DNA of 64,000 nucleotides from Dactylosporangium fulvum (lineage in GTDB: Bacteria > Actinomycetota > Actinomycetes > Mycobacteriales > Micromonosporaceae): NCBI RefSeq assembly GCF_025137375.1, contig NZ_CP073720.1, forward strand, positions 10,378,501 to 10,442,500. The letters are read 5' to 3'. The notes under the pieces are model-generated. The model saw only the letters and a list, made by a program, of their open reading frames with translations. It did not search any database and was not told the DNA's origin. Every line of letters begins with the position of its first letter. Positions within the stretch are counted from its first letter, which is position 1. Of this stretch, positions 56,563 to 64,000 are shown in pieces. The translations under genes were made by a program, and so were the position numbers.

Positions 56563-57162
56563 ATGAGACCCGTGCGCACCGTGGCCCGCTCGATGCTCGC
56601 CGCCCTTTTTGTCGTCCAGGGCTGGCAGGCGGCCCGCCACCCGGCGAAACTCGCCGATCAGGCGCGACCGGTCACCGATCGGCTGGAGCCGACGATCCGC
56701 GCGGTACACCCGAGACTACCCACCGAACCGGAGACCCTTGTGCGCCTGAACGGCGCCGCGCAGTTCGCCGGCGGGTTGCTCCTGGCCACCGGGCACGCGA
56801 CCACGCCCGCGGCGCTGCTGCTGGCCGGGTCGATGGTGCCGACGACGATCGCCGGGCACCCGTTCTGGAAGGCCGAGGATCCGGCGCAGCGGGGCGCGCA
56901 GCGCGTCCAGTTCCTGAAGAACCTCGGCATCATCGGCGGGCTGGTGTTCGCGGCGCTGGACAACGAAGGGCGCCCGGGGCTCGCCTGGCGGACGCGGCAC
57001 ACCGCCGAGCACGCCGCCTGGCGGACGCGGCACGCCGCAGAGCACGCCGGCCACCGGGCCGGCCACATCGGGCAAGCGGCGCAGCGGGCGCTGCGGACCA
57101 CCAGGCGCGATGCCCGGATCGCGCTGCGCGCCGCCCGGGCCGGGCGGCGGCTGCCCGCCTGA
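56563..57162 (+). CDS. DoxX-family membrane protein with His/Arg-rich tail
   Basis: 199 aa. Four hydrophobic segments in the first 130 residues (RPVRTVARSMLAALFVVQGW..., AAQFAGGLLLATGHA, ALLLAGSMVPTTIAGHPFW, NLGIIGGLVFAALDN) fit DoxX. The tail has an internal duplication WRTRHTAEHAAWRTRHAAEHA and is Arg/His-rich (cytoplasmic). ATG at 56563. Divergent from the SWIM gene. Possibly redox/lipid related; no role shown here. Confidence 0.8.
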   Translation: MRPVRTVARSMLAALFVVQGWQAARHPAKLADQARPVTDRLEPTIRAVHPRLPTEPETLVRLNGAAQFAGGLLLATGHATTPAALLLAGSMVPTTIAGHPFWKAEDPAQRGAQRVQFLKNLGIIGGLVFAALDNEGRPGLAWRTRHTAEHAAWRTRHAAEHAGHRAGHIGQAAQRALRTTRRDARIALRAARAGRRLPA

Positions 57163-57165
57163 CGG

Positions 57166-57579
57166 TCAGGGGCAGTTGACCCATTCCTCCGAGCCGTCGG
57201 TGAAGACCTGACGCTTCCAGATCGGCAGCCTGGCCTTGACCTCGTCGACGAGCCGCGCGCACAGGGCGAACGCCTCGGCCCGGTGCGCCGTCGACACCGC
57301 CGCCGCCAGCGCCACGTCACCGATCTCGAGCCGCCCGACGCGGTGCGAGACCGCGATCGCGTGCACGGCCGGGTCCGCACCGATCTCCGCGGCGATCTCC
57401 GCCAGGATCTCCCCGGCGCTCGGGTGCCCCTCGTACTCCAACTCGAGCACCCCGCGCCCACCGTCGTGATCACGCACCACACCGGCGAACGACACGACCG
57501 CTCCGGCCGCGCGGTTCTCGACGGCCCGCTCGTGCTCCGTCACGTCGAGAACCTCAGCCGTGACAACCGCCGTGATCAA
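57166..57579 (-). CDS. moaE: Molybdopterin synthase large subunit MoaE
   Basis: 137 aa. AGAVVSFAGVVRDHDGGRGVLELEYEGHPS and HRVGRLEIGDVALAAAVSTAHR are MoaE signatures; the C-terminal KRQVFTDGSEEWVNC carries the Lys/Arg active-site segment. Binds MoaD and inserts sulphur. Starts at TTG 57579, overlapping the moeA stop (TTGA). Confidence 0.93.
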   Translation of the reverse strand: MITAVVTAEVLDVTEHERAVENRAAGAVVSFAGVVRDHDGGRGVLELEYEGHPSAGEILAEIAAEIGADPAVHAIAVSHRVGRLEIGDVALAAAVSTAHRAEAFALCARLVDEVKARLPIWKRQVFTDGSEEWVNCP

Positions 57580-58772
57580 GGTCGTTCTCCATCCAGAATC
57601 GGCAGCGGTACGACCAGTGCCTGCTCACCCGCGCGCCCCTGCGTCCCCGGCTGGATGACCGCGAAGCCGAACGAGCTCGCCAGCCCGCGCAGCATGGACG
57701 ACCCCACGTGGGCGACGGGGTGGGCCTGGCCGTCCACCAGCCGGACGAGCGCCAGGTGCGTGAAGTCGCCCCGGCCGGGCACGTCGGCGCCGAGTGTCAC
57801 CGTGCCGGGCGACGGCAGCGGCCGCCCGGTGAGGCCCGCGAGCAGGGGCAGGACGAGCGAGACCAGCGCGACGAACGTCGACTGCGGGTTGCCCGGCAGC
57901 CCGGCGACGAACTGCCCGCCGGGCAGTTGCGCGACGAGCATCGGAAACCCGGGGCGGACCGCGACGGTGTTCACCACATACTTCGCGCCGAGGGCCGCGA
58001 GCGCCGGGTGCAGGTGGTCGACCGGCCCGTGCATGGTCCCGCCGGTGGTGCAGACGACCTGCGCGCCGGCGTCGACGGCGCTCTGCAGGGCCGCGATGTG
58101 GTCGTCGAGCGTGTCGGCGACCGGCCCGCGGACGCGGATCACCTCGGTGCCGGCGCGGCGCAGCCATGAGGGCAGTGACGGGCCGAGGGCGTCGCGGACC
58201 CGCCCGTCGCCGGGCAGGCCGGCGGTGAGCAGCTCGTCGCCGAAGACCAGCAGCGCCGCCTTCGGTGCGGGGCGGCAGGACAGCGTGTCGTAGCCGCAGG
58301 ACGCGGCGAGCCCGATGACGCCGGGGGTGACGGGGGTGCCGGCGGGCAGCAGTTCCTCGCCGCGGGCCGCCTCCTCGCCCTGGCGCCGCCAGTCGGGCGT
58401 CTTGCGGGCGGTGCCCTCGAGCACCGTGTCACCGTCGACCTTCGACTCCTCGATCCGGATGACCGCGTCGGTGCCGGGCGGGACCATGCCGCCGGTGGCG
58501 ATCTCGACACAGGTGCCGGGGGAGCCCAGCGGGGTCGCGTGGTCACCGGCGAGGACCCGCCCGACGATCCGCCAGGGTGCGTCACCGCGGACCGCCCAGC
58601 CGTCCACGCTGGACGTCGGGAAGGCGGGCAGGTCGGTCAGGGTGACCAGCGGCTCGGCGAGCGTCAGGCCGTCGGACTCGACGAGGGGGACGGGCGTGGG
58701 GCCCGGCGCCGCCGCCGAGCCCGCCTCGAACACCGCCTCGCGGGCATCGGCCCACGCGATCGGTAACGTCAC
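57576..58772 (-). CDS. moeA: Molybdopterin molybdenumtransferase MoeA
   Basis: 398 aa. FPTSSVDGWAVRG, TGGMVPPGTDAVIRIEE, VVCTTGGTMHGPVDHL (the TTGG motif with a non-canonical TMHGP in place of SVG) and FVAGLPGNPQSTFV are MoeA motifs. Inserts Mo into adenylated molybdopterin, AMP release. GTG at 58772. Coupled to moaE by TTGA. Confidence 0.95.
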   Translation of the reverse strand: MTLPIAWADAREAVFEAGSAAAPGPTPVPLVESDGLTLAEPLVTLTDLPAFPTSSVDGWAVRGDAPWRIVGRVLAGDHATPLGSPGTCVEIATGGMVPPGTDAVIRIEESKVDGDTVLEGTARKTPDWRRQGEEAARGEELLPAGTPVTPGVIGLAASCGYDTLSCRPAPKAALLVFGDELLTAGLPGDGRVRDALGPSLPSWLRRAGTEVIRVRGPVADTLDDHIAALQSAVDAGAQVVCTTGGTMHGPVDHLHPALAALGAKYVVNTVAVRPGFPMLVAQLPGGQFVAGLPGNPQSTFVALVSLVLPLLAGLTGRPLPSPGTVTLGADVPGRGDFTHLALVRLVDGQAHPVAHVGSSMLRGLASSFGFAVIQPGTQGRAGEQALVVPLPILDGERP

Positions 58773-58802
58773 GTGTCGAGCCTAGACCCTGTCACGCGCA
58801 GG

Positions 58803-59135
58803 TCAGCTCCGGGTGATCACCAGGTGGGCCTCGCCGACGTCGGCGTCCTTCACCTCGACCCGCACGCGGCCCACCGTCTCGGAGCCGCCCTCCTTGATCG
58901 TGCGGGTGGTGCCTCCCTCACGGACGTCGATCTTGTCGTCGGCCAGATTGGAGAAGTACACCGTCCGCTCGGGCTTGAAGAGCTTCGTCTGGGTCGACGA
59001 GGAGGACTTGACGGTGACCTCGCAGCGGTTGCCGTTGCAGCTCTTCTTCACGGTGCTGCCGGAGCAGGCGGACAGGGGCACGAGCAAAAGAGCGGCGGCG
59101 GCGAGCGCACCGATTCGGGCCGGGTCGAGACGCAT
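58803..59135 (-). CDS. Small lipoprotein
   Basis: 110 aa. Signal peptide with lipobox LSAC (Cys at about 24); the mature part is a basic beta protein (VKKSCNGNRCEVTVKSSSS, GGTTRTIKEGGSETVGRVRVEV). ATG at 59135. Lies between moeA and mog; the role is unknown, the placement in the Moco cluster may be accidental. Confidence 0.8.
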   Translation of the reverse strand: MRLDPARIGALAAAALLLVPLSACSGSTVKKSCNGNRCEVTVKSSSSTQTKLFKPERTVYFSNLADDKIDVREGGTTRTIKEGGSETVGRVRVEVKDADVGEAHLVITRS

Positions 59136-59189
59136 TGCGCGAGGATCGCAGGTCGACCCATGAAGCGGACCGGTGTTGACCCGTATCCG

Positions 59190-59657
59190 TCAGTGGTCGC
59201 CGCCCCTGAGCTGGTCGACCGCGTGAGCGAGGACGGGGCCGAGCACGGCCAGGCCGTCCTTGGCGCCGCCCTTCGAGCCGGGCAGGTTGACGATGAGCGT
59301 GCGGCCGGCCACGCCGGCGAGGCCACGGGACAGGATCGCGGTCGGCACCTTGGCCGCGCCGGCCGCCCGGATCGCCTCGGCGATGCCGGGCACCTCGTAG
59401 TCGAGCACCCGCCGGGTCATCTCCGGCGTCGCGTCGGTGGGTGTGACGCCGGTGCCGCCGCTGGTGACGACGACGTCGGCGCCGTCGGCGACGGCGGCCC
59501 GCAGTGCGGCCTCGACCGGCGGCCCGTCGGGCACCACGACCGGGTCACCGACCTCGCAGCCGAGTTCCCGCAGGCCCGCGACGAGCAGCGGGCCGCTGGT
59601 GTCGACGTAGACGCCGGCGGCTGCGCGGTTGGAGGCGACGACGACCACCGCTTTCAC
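59190..59657 (-). CDS. mog: Molybdopterin adenylyltransferase (MogA/MoaB type)
   Basis: 155 aa. ADVVVTSGGTGVTPTDATPEM and NLPGSKGGAKDGL are the MogA/MoaB signatures. Adenylates molybdopterin before MoeA. GTG at 59657 overlaps the moaC stop (GTGA), preferred over the longer GTG at 59669. Confidence 0.93.
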   Translation of the reverse strand: MKAVVVVASNRAAAGVYVDTSGPLLVAGLRELGCEVGDPVVVPDGPPVEAALRAAVADGADVVVTSGGTGVTPTDATPEMTRRVLDYEVPGIAEAIRAAGAAKVPTAILSRGLAGVAGRTLIVNLPGSKGGAKDGLAVLGPVLAHAVDQLRGGDH

Positions 59658-60127
59658 GAGCGCTCCCACAGTCCGGTCTTCCCGCCTTCCTTACGCAGGA
59701 CCCGCACCGCGTCCAGGGAGGCGGCGGGATCCACAGCCTTGATCATGTCGATCAGGGCGAGCCCCGCGGCGGCCACCGCGGTCAGCGCCTCCATCTCCAC
59801 CCCGGTCCGGTCGGCGGTACGGGTGACGACCTCGATGTCGATGACATCGTCACGAAGCGTCAACTGCACCGTGACACCGTGCAGGGCGATCGGATGGCAC
59901 AGGGGGATCAGGTCAGGGGTGCGCTTGGCCCCCATGATCCCGGCGATGCGGGCCACGGCGAGCGCATCACCCTTGGGCAGCGCACCGTCACGCAACAGCG
60001 CGACGACTTCGGCGGTGGTCCGGACGGATCCTGCGGCGACGGCCCGCCGGGCGGTCACGTCCTTGGCGGTGACGTCGACCATCCGGGCCGCGCCCGAAGC
60101 GTCCACATGAGTCAGCTCTTGGGCCAC
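59654..60127 (-). CDS. moaC: Cyclic pyranopterin monophosphate synthase MoaC
   Basis: 157 aa. AKRTPDLIPLCHPIALHG and TGVEMEALTAVAAAGLALIDMIKAVD are MoaC signatures; MVDVTAKDVTARRAVA at the N-terminus. Converts 3',8-cyclo-GTP to cPMP. GTG at 60127. First gene of the moaC-mog unit. Confidence 0.96.
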   Translation of the reverse strand: MAQELTHVDASGAARMVDVTAKDVTARRAVAAGSVRTTAEVVALLRDGALPKGDALAVARIAGIMGAKRTPDLIPLCHPIALHGVTVQLTLRDDVIDIEVVTRTADRTGVEMEALTAVAAAGLALIDMIKAVDPAASLDAVRVLRKEGGKTGLWERS

Positions 60128-60481
60128 GAAGTGAGCTTATCCATGGCGCCGCGAGTCCGACGGATCCCCTGTTGATCATGCACGCTAAGGGAAAGCGCAC
60201 GTCGCTGCAGTTCAACGCAGCGTCACACTCTCTGTACCAAATCGTGACAATACCTGCCCTTCTTCGCAAACTATGAGGGTTGCGACAAATGGACTTGGGC
60301 AACTTGCGTTCTGCACCCTAGGCTTCGTTCAACACGCAAGACGTTGATGGTCTTAAATGTCTTGCTGCGCACGGGGGTCAATTCCGCGAAGCGACCTAGG
60401 GGCAGAGATGAAGAACTGGGACTGGGCCTGAACCCGCAGCCCGCACAGCGGGTTGACAACCGGGTGGCGCCATCGGACACG
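60128..60481 (+). promoter_or_regulatory. 350-bp upstream region of GGDEF-EAL gene
   Basis: AT-richer than surroundings. Contains a possible promoter (TTGGGC-N18-TAGGCT near 60294-60323), two CCTAGG hexamers (60317 and 60395), an inverted repeat GCAAGAC (60336-60342)/GTCTTGC (60359-60365), and a short Trp-containing reading frame (60408-60431). No larger gene. Confidence 0.5.
60408..60431 (+). other. Putative 7-residue leader peptide MKNWDWA
   Basis: ATG at 60408 preceded by AGGGGCAGAG, reading MKNWDWA then TGA, 50 bases upstream of the GGDEF-EAL start. Two Trp in seven residues is suggestive of an attenuation leader, but chance is not excluded. Confidence 0.3.
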
Positions 60482-63022
60482 ATGAGCGCAGACGTGATGC
60501 AGAACCAACCGCGAACCGACGACGCGACCAACTGGCGCCTGTGGCGCCTCGTTGGTCCCGTCGTCGTCGGCGGTGCGGTCGTCGGTCTCTGGTCGCTGTG
60601 GCATGTCGCCGACTACGGCAACGTCACCTTCTACATGATCGCACCCATCGCGGCCATGGTGGCCAGCGGATTCGTCCTCATCGAGATCCGCGTCCGATCC
60701 ATCGTGACCTCCGGCGCGCCCACCGCGGCGGTCAGCGCCGTGGCATCGGCCTTCCTGCCGCCGCCGATGGTCATCCTGTCCGCCCTGTGCGGCTGGTTCA
60801 TCCATCAGCTGATGCAGCGGCGCACCGATCCCATGAAGATCAGCTTCAATGTCGCCAAGGCAACACTCTCCGCGGCGGCGACCACGTTCACCGCGACCGC
60901 CTGCGGCGTCCAGCCCATCCTGCTGCACGACGACGTCACGATCGGCAGCCTCATCCCCGGCATGGCCGCCGGATCGGTCGCGTTCGCGCTGGTCGACGAG
61001 CTGATCGCACGAGCGCTCGTCGCCATCATCACCCACACGTCGTACCGCCAGCGGCTGCTGGCCCACTGGAACCCGCTGACGATCAGCCGGCTCGGCCAAC
61101 TCGGCGTGGCGATCGCGACCGTCGCCGCGTACCAGGTCAGCGAATGGCTGCTCCTCGTCTTCCCGCCGCTCGTCTACGCCATCCACCTGACCTCGGCCAA
61201 CCGGGTCCGCGCCCGCCAGGGCGACGAGGCCTGGCAGCGGCTCGCCGAGGCCACCGACGAGTTCAACTCCGTCGACCAGACCGCGGTCCTCTACGCCGCC
61301 GTCCGCCGCGCCGCCGACCTGTTCTCCACGGACGAGGCCGAGGTGGAGATCCGGCCGCCCAGCGGCGAGTCGCGCCTGGTGCGCAGCAACGGCCGCGAGA
61401 TCCTCTTCGACGGCGCCCCCCTCGACGCACCCACCGCCGACGGGTTCATGATCTCGATCGCACTGGAGAGCTACCGCGGCGATGCCGACCTCGGCGAGCT
61501 GCGCCTGCGCTTCCGCGGACAGATCAACCTGTCCGAGCGGGAGAACTACACACTGCGGACCTTCGCCGCCGCCCTGTGCACCGCCATCCGCAACGCCGCC
61601 ACCCACGCCGAGACCCAACGCCTCGCCGAGAGCCACGCCCGCGCCGCCGCCCAGGACCCGCTGACCCACCTCGCCAACCGGCGGCGTCTCCAGCAGTACG
61701 GCGACGAGGTCCTCTCCGCCGTGCCCGCCGCCGGCATCGTCGGCGTCATGCTCATCGACCTCAACCACTTCAAAGAGGTCAACGACACCCTCGGCCACGC
61801 CGCCGGAGACCGCGTGCTCACCGCCGTCGCCGAGCGGCTTTCCGCCGCCGCCCGCCCCGGCGACCTCGTGGCCCGGTTCGGCGGCGACGAGTTCGCCGTC
61901 GTCCTCGTCGGCCTCAGCGCCCCCGCCCTCGCCGAGGTCCGCGCCCACGCGATCCTCGATGCGCTCGCCCCGCCGATCGAGCTCGACGATATGCGGATCA
62001 GTGTCGAGGCCAGCTGCGGCGTTACCACCACCGCCAGCGGCGGCAGCATCGGCGAGCTCCTCCGCCGCGCCGACGTGGCGATGTACCAGGCAAAACAGGA
62101 AGGCCAGCGGGTCGTCGTCTACGCACACGCCCGCGACACCGCCGACGTCGGCTCCCTCACCCTCGGCGGTGACCTCGCCCGCGCCGTGGCCGAGCGGCAG
62201 TTCACCGTCAACTTCCAGCCGATCGTCGACCTCGCCAGCGGTCAGGTCATCGCCGCCGAGGCACTGACCCGCTGGCACCACCCCGACCGCGGTGACCTCG
62301 CCCCCGACCGCTTCCTCGGCGCCATCGAACGCTCCGGCCAGCTCGCCGCATTCGCCGACGCCGTCCTCGACCAGGCCTTGCTGGCCGTCTCCCTCTGGGC
62401 CGACCACGGCCACCCCATCCCGGTCGCCGTCAACGTCTCGCCCCGCAGCCTGCTCGACCCGTCCTTCCCCGACGCGGTCGCCCGCCGCCTCGGCGCACGC
62501 GGTGTCCCCTCCTCGGCACTGGTCATCGAGCTCACCGAGTCGGTCACGCTCAGCAAGCTCGAGGTCGTCGACGACGTCCTTGCCGCCCTGCGCGACCAGG
62601 GCATCCGGCTCGCCCTCGACGACTTCGGCACCGGGTTCTCGTCACTGGCCACCCTCGCCCGGGTCCCGGTCGACGAGCTGAAGATCGACCGGAGTTTCGT
62701 CGCCGCCATGAACGCCTCCGCCCCCGGCGCCGTGGTCCGTTCGACCATCGACCTCGGCCGCAGCCTCGACCTCGTGGTCGTCGCCGAAGGCGTCGAACGC
62801 GAAGAGCAACGCCAGCAACTGTGGGAGCTCGGCTGCCCAGCCGGGCAGGGACACCTCTTCGCCCGCGCCATGCCCGCCGACCGGCTGCTCGCCGCTCTCC
62901 AGCGCGGCGACGGCGTCCTCGCCGCGCCGCTGCACGACACCGGCGCCGTCATCCGGATGTCCCGCACCCGCCGGTCCCGCCGCCCGGGCCCGAGCGAGGC
63001 CGGGCGAGAATGGTCGACATAA
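60482..63022 (+). CDS. Membrane GGDEF-EAL c-di-GMP enzyme
   Basis: 846 aa. N-terminal multispan module (about six helices, MASE-like), a PAS/GAF-like middle, then GGDEF: LIDLNHFKEVNDTLGHAAGD, with I-site RPGD five residues before ARFGGDEFAVVL (intact GGDEF). EAL domain: AEALTRW, ELTESVTLSKLE, LDDFGTGFSSL, VVAEGVE: catalytic residues present. So both synthesis and breakdown may be possible. ATG at 60482 is chosen; ATG at 60497 and a longer frame to 60344 exist. The stop overlaps the next gene start by 13 bases. Confidence 0.92.
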   Translation: MSADVMQNQPRTDDATNWRLWRLVGPVVVGGAVVGLWSLWHVADYGNVTFYMIAPIAAMVASGFVLIEIRVRSIVTSGAPTAAVSAVASAFLPPPMVILSALCGWFIHQLMQRRTDPMKISFNVAKATLSAAATTFTATACGVQPILLHDDVTIGSLIPGMAAGSVAFALVDELIARALVAIITHTSYRQRLLAHWNPLTISRLGQLGVAIATVAAYQVSEWLLLVFPPLVYAIHLTSANRVRARQGDEAWQRLAEATDEFNSVDQTAVLYAAVRRAADLFSTDEAEVEIRPPSGESRLVRSNGREILFDGAPLDAPTADGFMISIALESYRGDADLGELRLRFRGQINLSERENYTLRTFAAALCTAIRNAATHAETQRLAESHARAAAQDPLTHLANRRRLQQYGDEVLSAVPAAGIVGVMLIDLNHFKEVNDTLGHAAGDRVLTAVAERLSAAARPGDLVARFGGDEFAVVLVGLSAPALAEVRAHAILDALAPPIELDDMRISVEASCGVTTTASGGSIGELLRRADVAMYQAKQEGQRVVVYAHARDTADVGSLTLGGDLARAVAERQFTVNFQPIVDLASGQVIAAEALTRWHHPDRGDLAPDRFLGAIERSGQLAAFADAVLDQALLAVSLWADHGHPIPVAVNVSPRSLLDPSFPDAVARRLGARGVPSSALVIELTESVTLSKLEVVDDVLAALRDQGIRLALDDFGTGFSSLATLARVPVDELKIDRSFVAAMNASAPGAVVRSTIDLGRSLDLVVVAEGVEREEQRQQLWELGCPAGQGHLFARAMPADRLLAALQRGDGVLAAPLHDTGAVIRMSRTRRSRRPGPSEAGREWST

Positions 63023-64000
63023 CCATCGACCGCCGCACCCGCCTCCTCGACGCCGGCTTCTACGCGCTCTGTGCCGCGTTCGCCGGCGTCACCGCGCTGA
63101 CGTCAACACTGATGCCGCACCGCGCATGGGGCGCCATCGCCTGGTTCGGCTATGCCGCCGCCGCGCTGCTCGCACTCACCGGCCTGATCCGGCGCACCTG
63201 GCTCGTCAGCTTCGTCTACGTCGCCGTGGCGCTCGTGCCCCTCGTCACGCAGGCCGTCCAGCGCGCCGGCGGGCGCACCGACCGCGCGCAGGAAGAGGTC
63301 CTCGTCGTCGAGCAGGCCGGCGAACGGCTGCTCGCCACCGGCACCCCCTACCTCAACCGCCCGTCGATCGCCGCCCTGCCCACCGGTGAGCAACTGCTCG
63401 GCTACACCCCGTACCAACCCGGTATGGCCCTCTTCGGCCTGCCGCGCGCCACCCTCGGATCCGCCTGGTGGACCGATGCCAGGATCTGGTTCGCCGTCGT
63501 CACCACGGGATTGATCTGGTACGCGCTGAGCCTCCTGCGCCCACGCTCCACCGTCCTGGTCGCACAGGCCGTACTCGCCCTCCCCCTGTGCACACTGACG
63601 CTCGCGACCGGCGGCGACGACCTGCCCGTCCTGGCACTCGCCCTGCTCGCGATCGCGTTCGCGGCCCGCAGCCGGTTCCTGGCCGCCGGAGTGGCGGTCG
63701 GCCTGGCCGGCGCCCTGAAGCTCTTCGCCCTGCCCGTGGCCGTGGTACTGCTGCTGCTCGCCTGGCGGACCGGACGCCTCCCGGCCGCACGGCGGTTCGC
63801 CTCAGGCGCATTCGGCCTCCCCCTCCTGGCCCTGCTGCCGCCACTGCTGGCCGGCTTCGACGCCTACGTCGAAAACGTCCTGCGCTTCCCCTCCGGGCAC
63901 GGCCTGGTCACCAGCCCCGCGCAGTCGCCGCTGCCCGGGCATCTCATCGCCGAAGCGCTGCCCGCCGGGAAGTACATCTCCCTGGGTCTACTCCTTCTGG
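63010..64000 (+). CDS. Polytopic membrane protein, glycosyltransferase-87-like (cut by window edge)
   Basis: 330 residues seen, open at the right edge. Starts at ATG 63010 inside the end of the GGDEF-EAL gene. At least eight hydrophobic helices; a periplasmic loop after helix 2-3 (EEVLVVEQAGERLLATGTPYL), and TPYQPGMALFGLP are typical of GT87/DUF2029 polyprenyl-phosphate sugar transferases, where the first loop carries an acidic residue. C-terminus not seen. Tightly coupled to the c-di-GMP enzyme, so possibly exopolysaccharide related. Confidence 0.75.
   Translation, partial: MVDITIDRRTRLLDAGFYALCAAFAGVTALTSTLMPHRAWGAIAWFGYAAAALLALTGLIRRTWLVSFVYVAVALVPLVTQAVQRAGGRTDRAQEEVLVVEQAGERLLATGTPYLNRPSIAALPTGEQLLGYTPYQPGMALFGLPRATLGSAWWTDARIWFAVVTTGLIWYALSLLRPRSTVLVAQAVLALPLCTLTLATGGDDLPVLALALLAIAFAARSRFLAAGVAVGLAGALKLFALPVAVVLLLLAWRTGRLPAARRFASGAFGLPLLALLPPLLAGFDAYVENVLRFPSGHGLVTSPAQSPLPGHLIAEALPAGKYISLGLLLL

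Overview
The window is chromosomal DNA of a very high-GC actinomycete. I infer the family Micromonosporaceae (an Actinoplanes-like organism). The reasons are the strong third-position G/C bias, frequent GTG/TTG starts, GTGA/ATGA stop-start overlaps, a dnaK-grpE-dnaJ-hspR operon with HspR boxes (HAIR elements), a SigE-family sigma factor and a DUF3151 gene near fba. No product is named from a database search; assignments rest on motifs and gene order. No tRNA, rRNA, CRISPR array, transposase or prophage was recognised.

Layout. 0-11 kb: start of a secreted protein (cut by the left edge), purD-purA, a divergent diacylglycerol-kinase-like gene, a long proline-rich ParA/MinD-like ATPase, DUF3151, a LOG-family protein, a secreted IPT/TIG protein, fba and a small acidic protein. 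11-20 kb: a SigE-type sigma factor translationally coupled to a membrane-anchored LytR-CpsA-Psr protein, a PhyH-type dioxygenase, a MEMO/radical-SAM pair, and divergently the Hen1-Pnkp RNA-repair operon, then DedA. 20-25 kb: a decayed VWA gene, ArsR plus class II aldolase, a small membrane ORF overlapping pyrE, an SDR, and about 1 kb of gene-free DNA full of palindromes and short repeats. 25-36 kb: the heat-shock block (clpB; dnaK-grpE-dnaJ-hspR), with a HAIR element before clpB and before dnaK. 36-49 kb: two coupled GTPases, fructosamine-kinase-like, moaA-moaD, a metallophosphoesterase, an EndoQ-UvrD helicase fusion, an LppU-like protein and an orphan AAA ATPase. 49-57 kb: five overlapping genes on the minus strand (SWIM, DUF5691, MoxR AAA+, DUF5682, VWA). 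57-64 kb: moaE-moeA, a lipoprotein, mog-moaC, a GGDEF-EAL membrane protein and a polytopic membrane protein cut by the right edge.

How they work together. A full molybdopterin set (moaA, moaC, moaD, moaE, mog, moeA) is split over two clusters 16 kb apart. HspR closes the dnaK operon and probably represses dnaK and clpB through the two HAIR sites. Pnkp and Hen1 form a repair-and-mark RNA ligation system. The five overlapping genes at 49-56.5 kb look like one functional unit built around a MoxR ATPase and a VWA protein, and are the best candidate here for a poorly described system.
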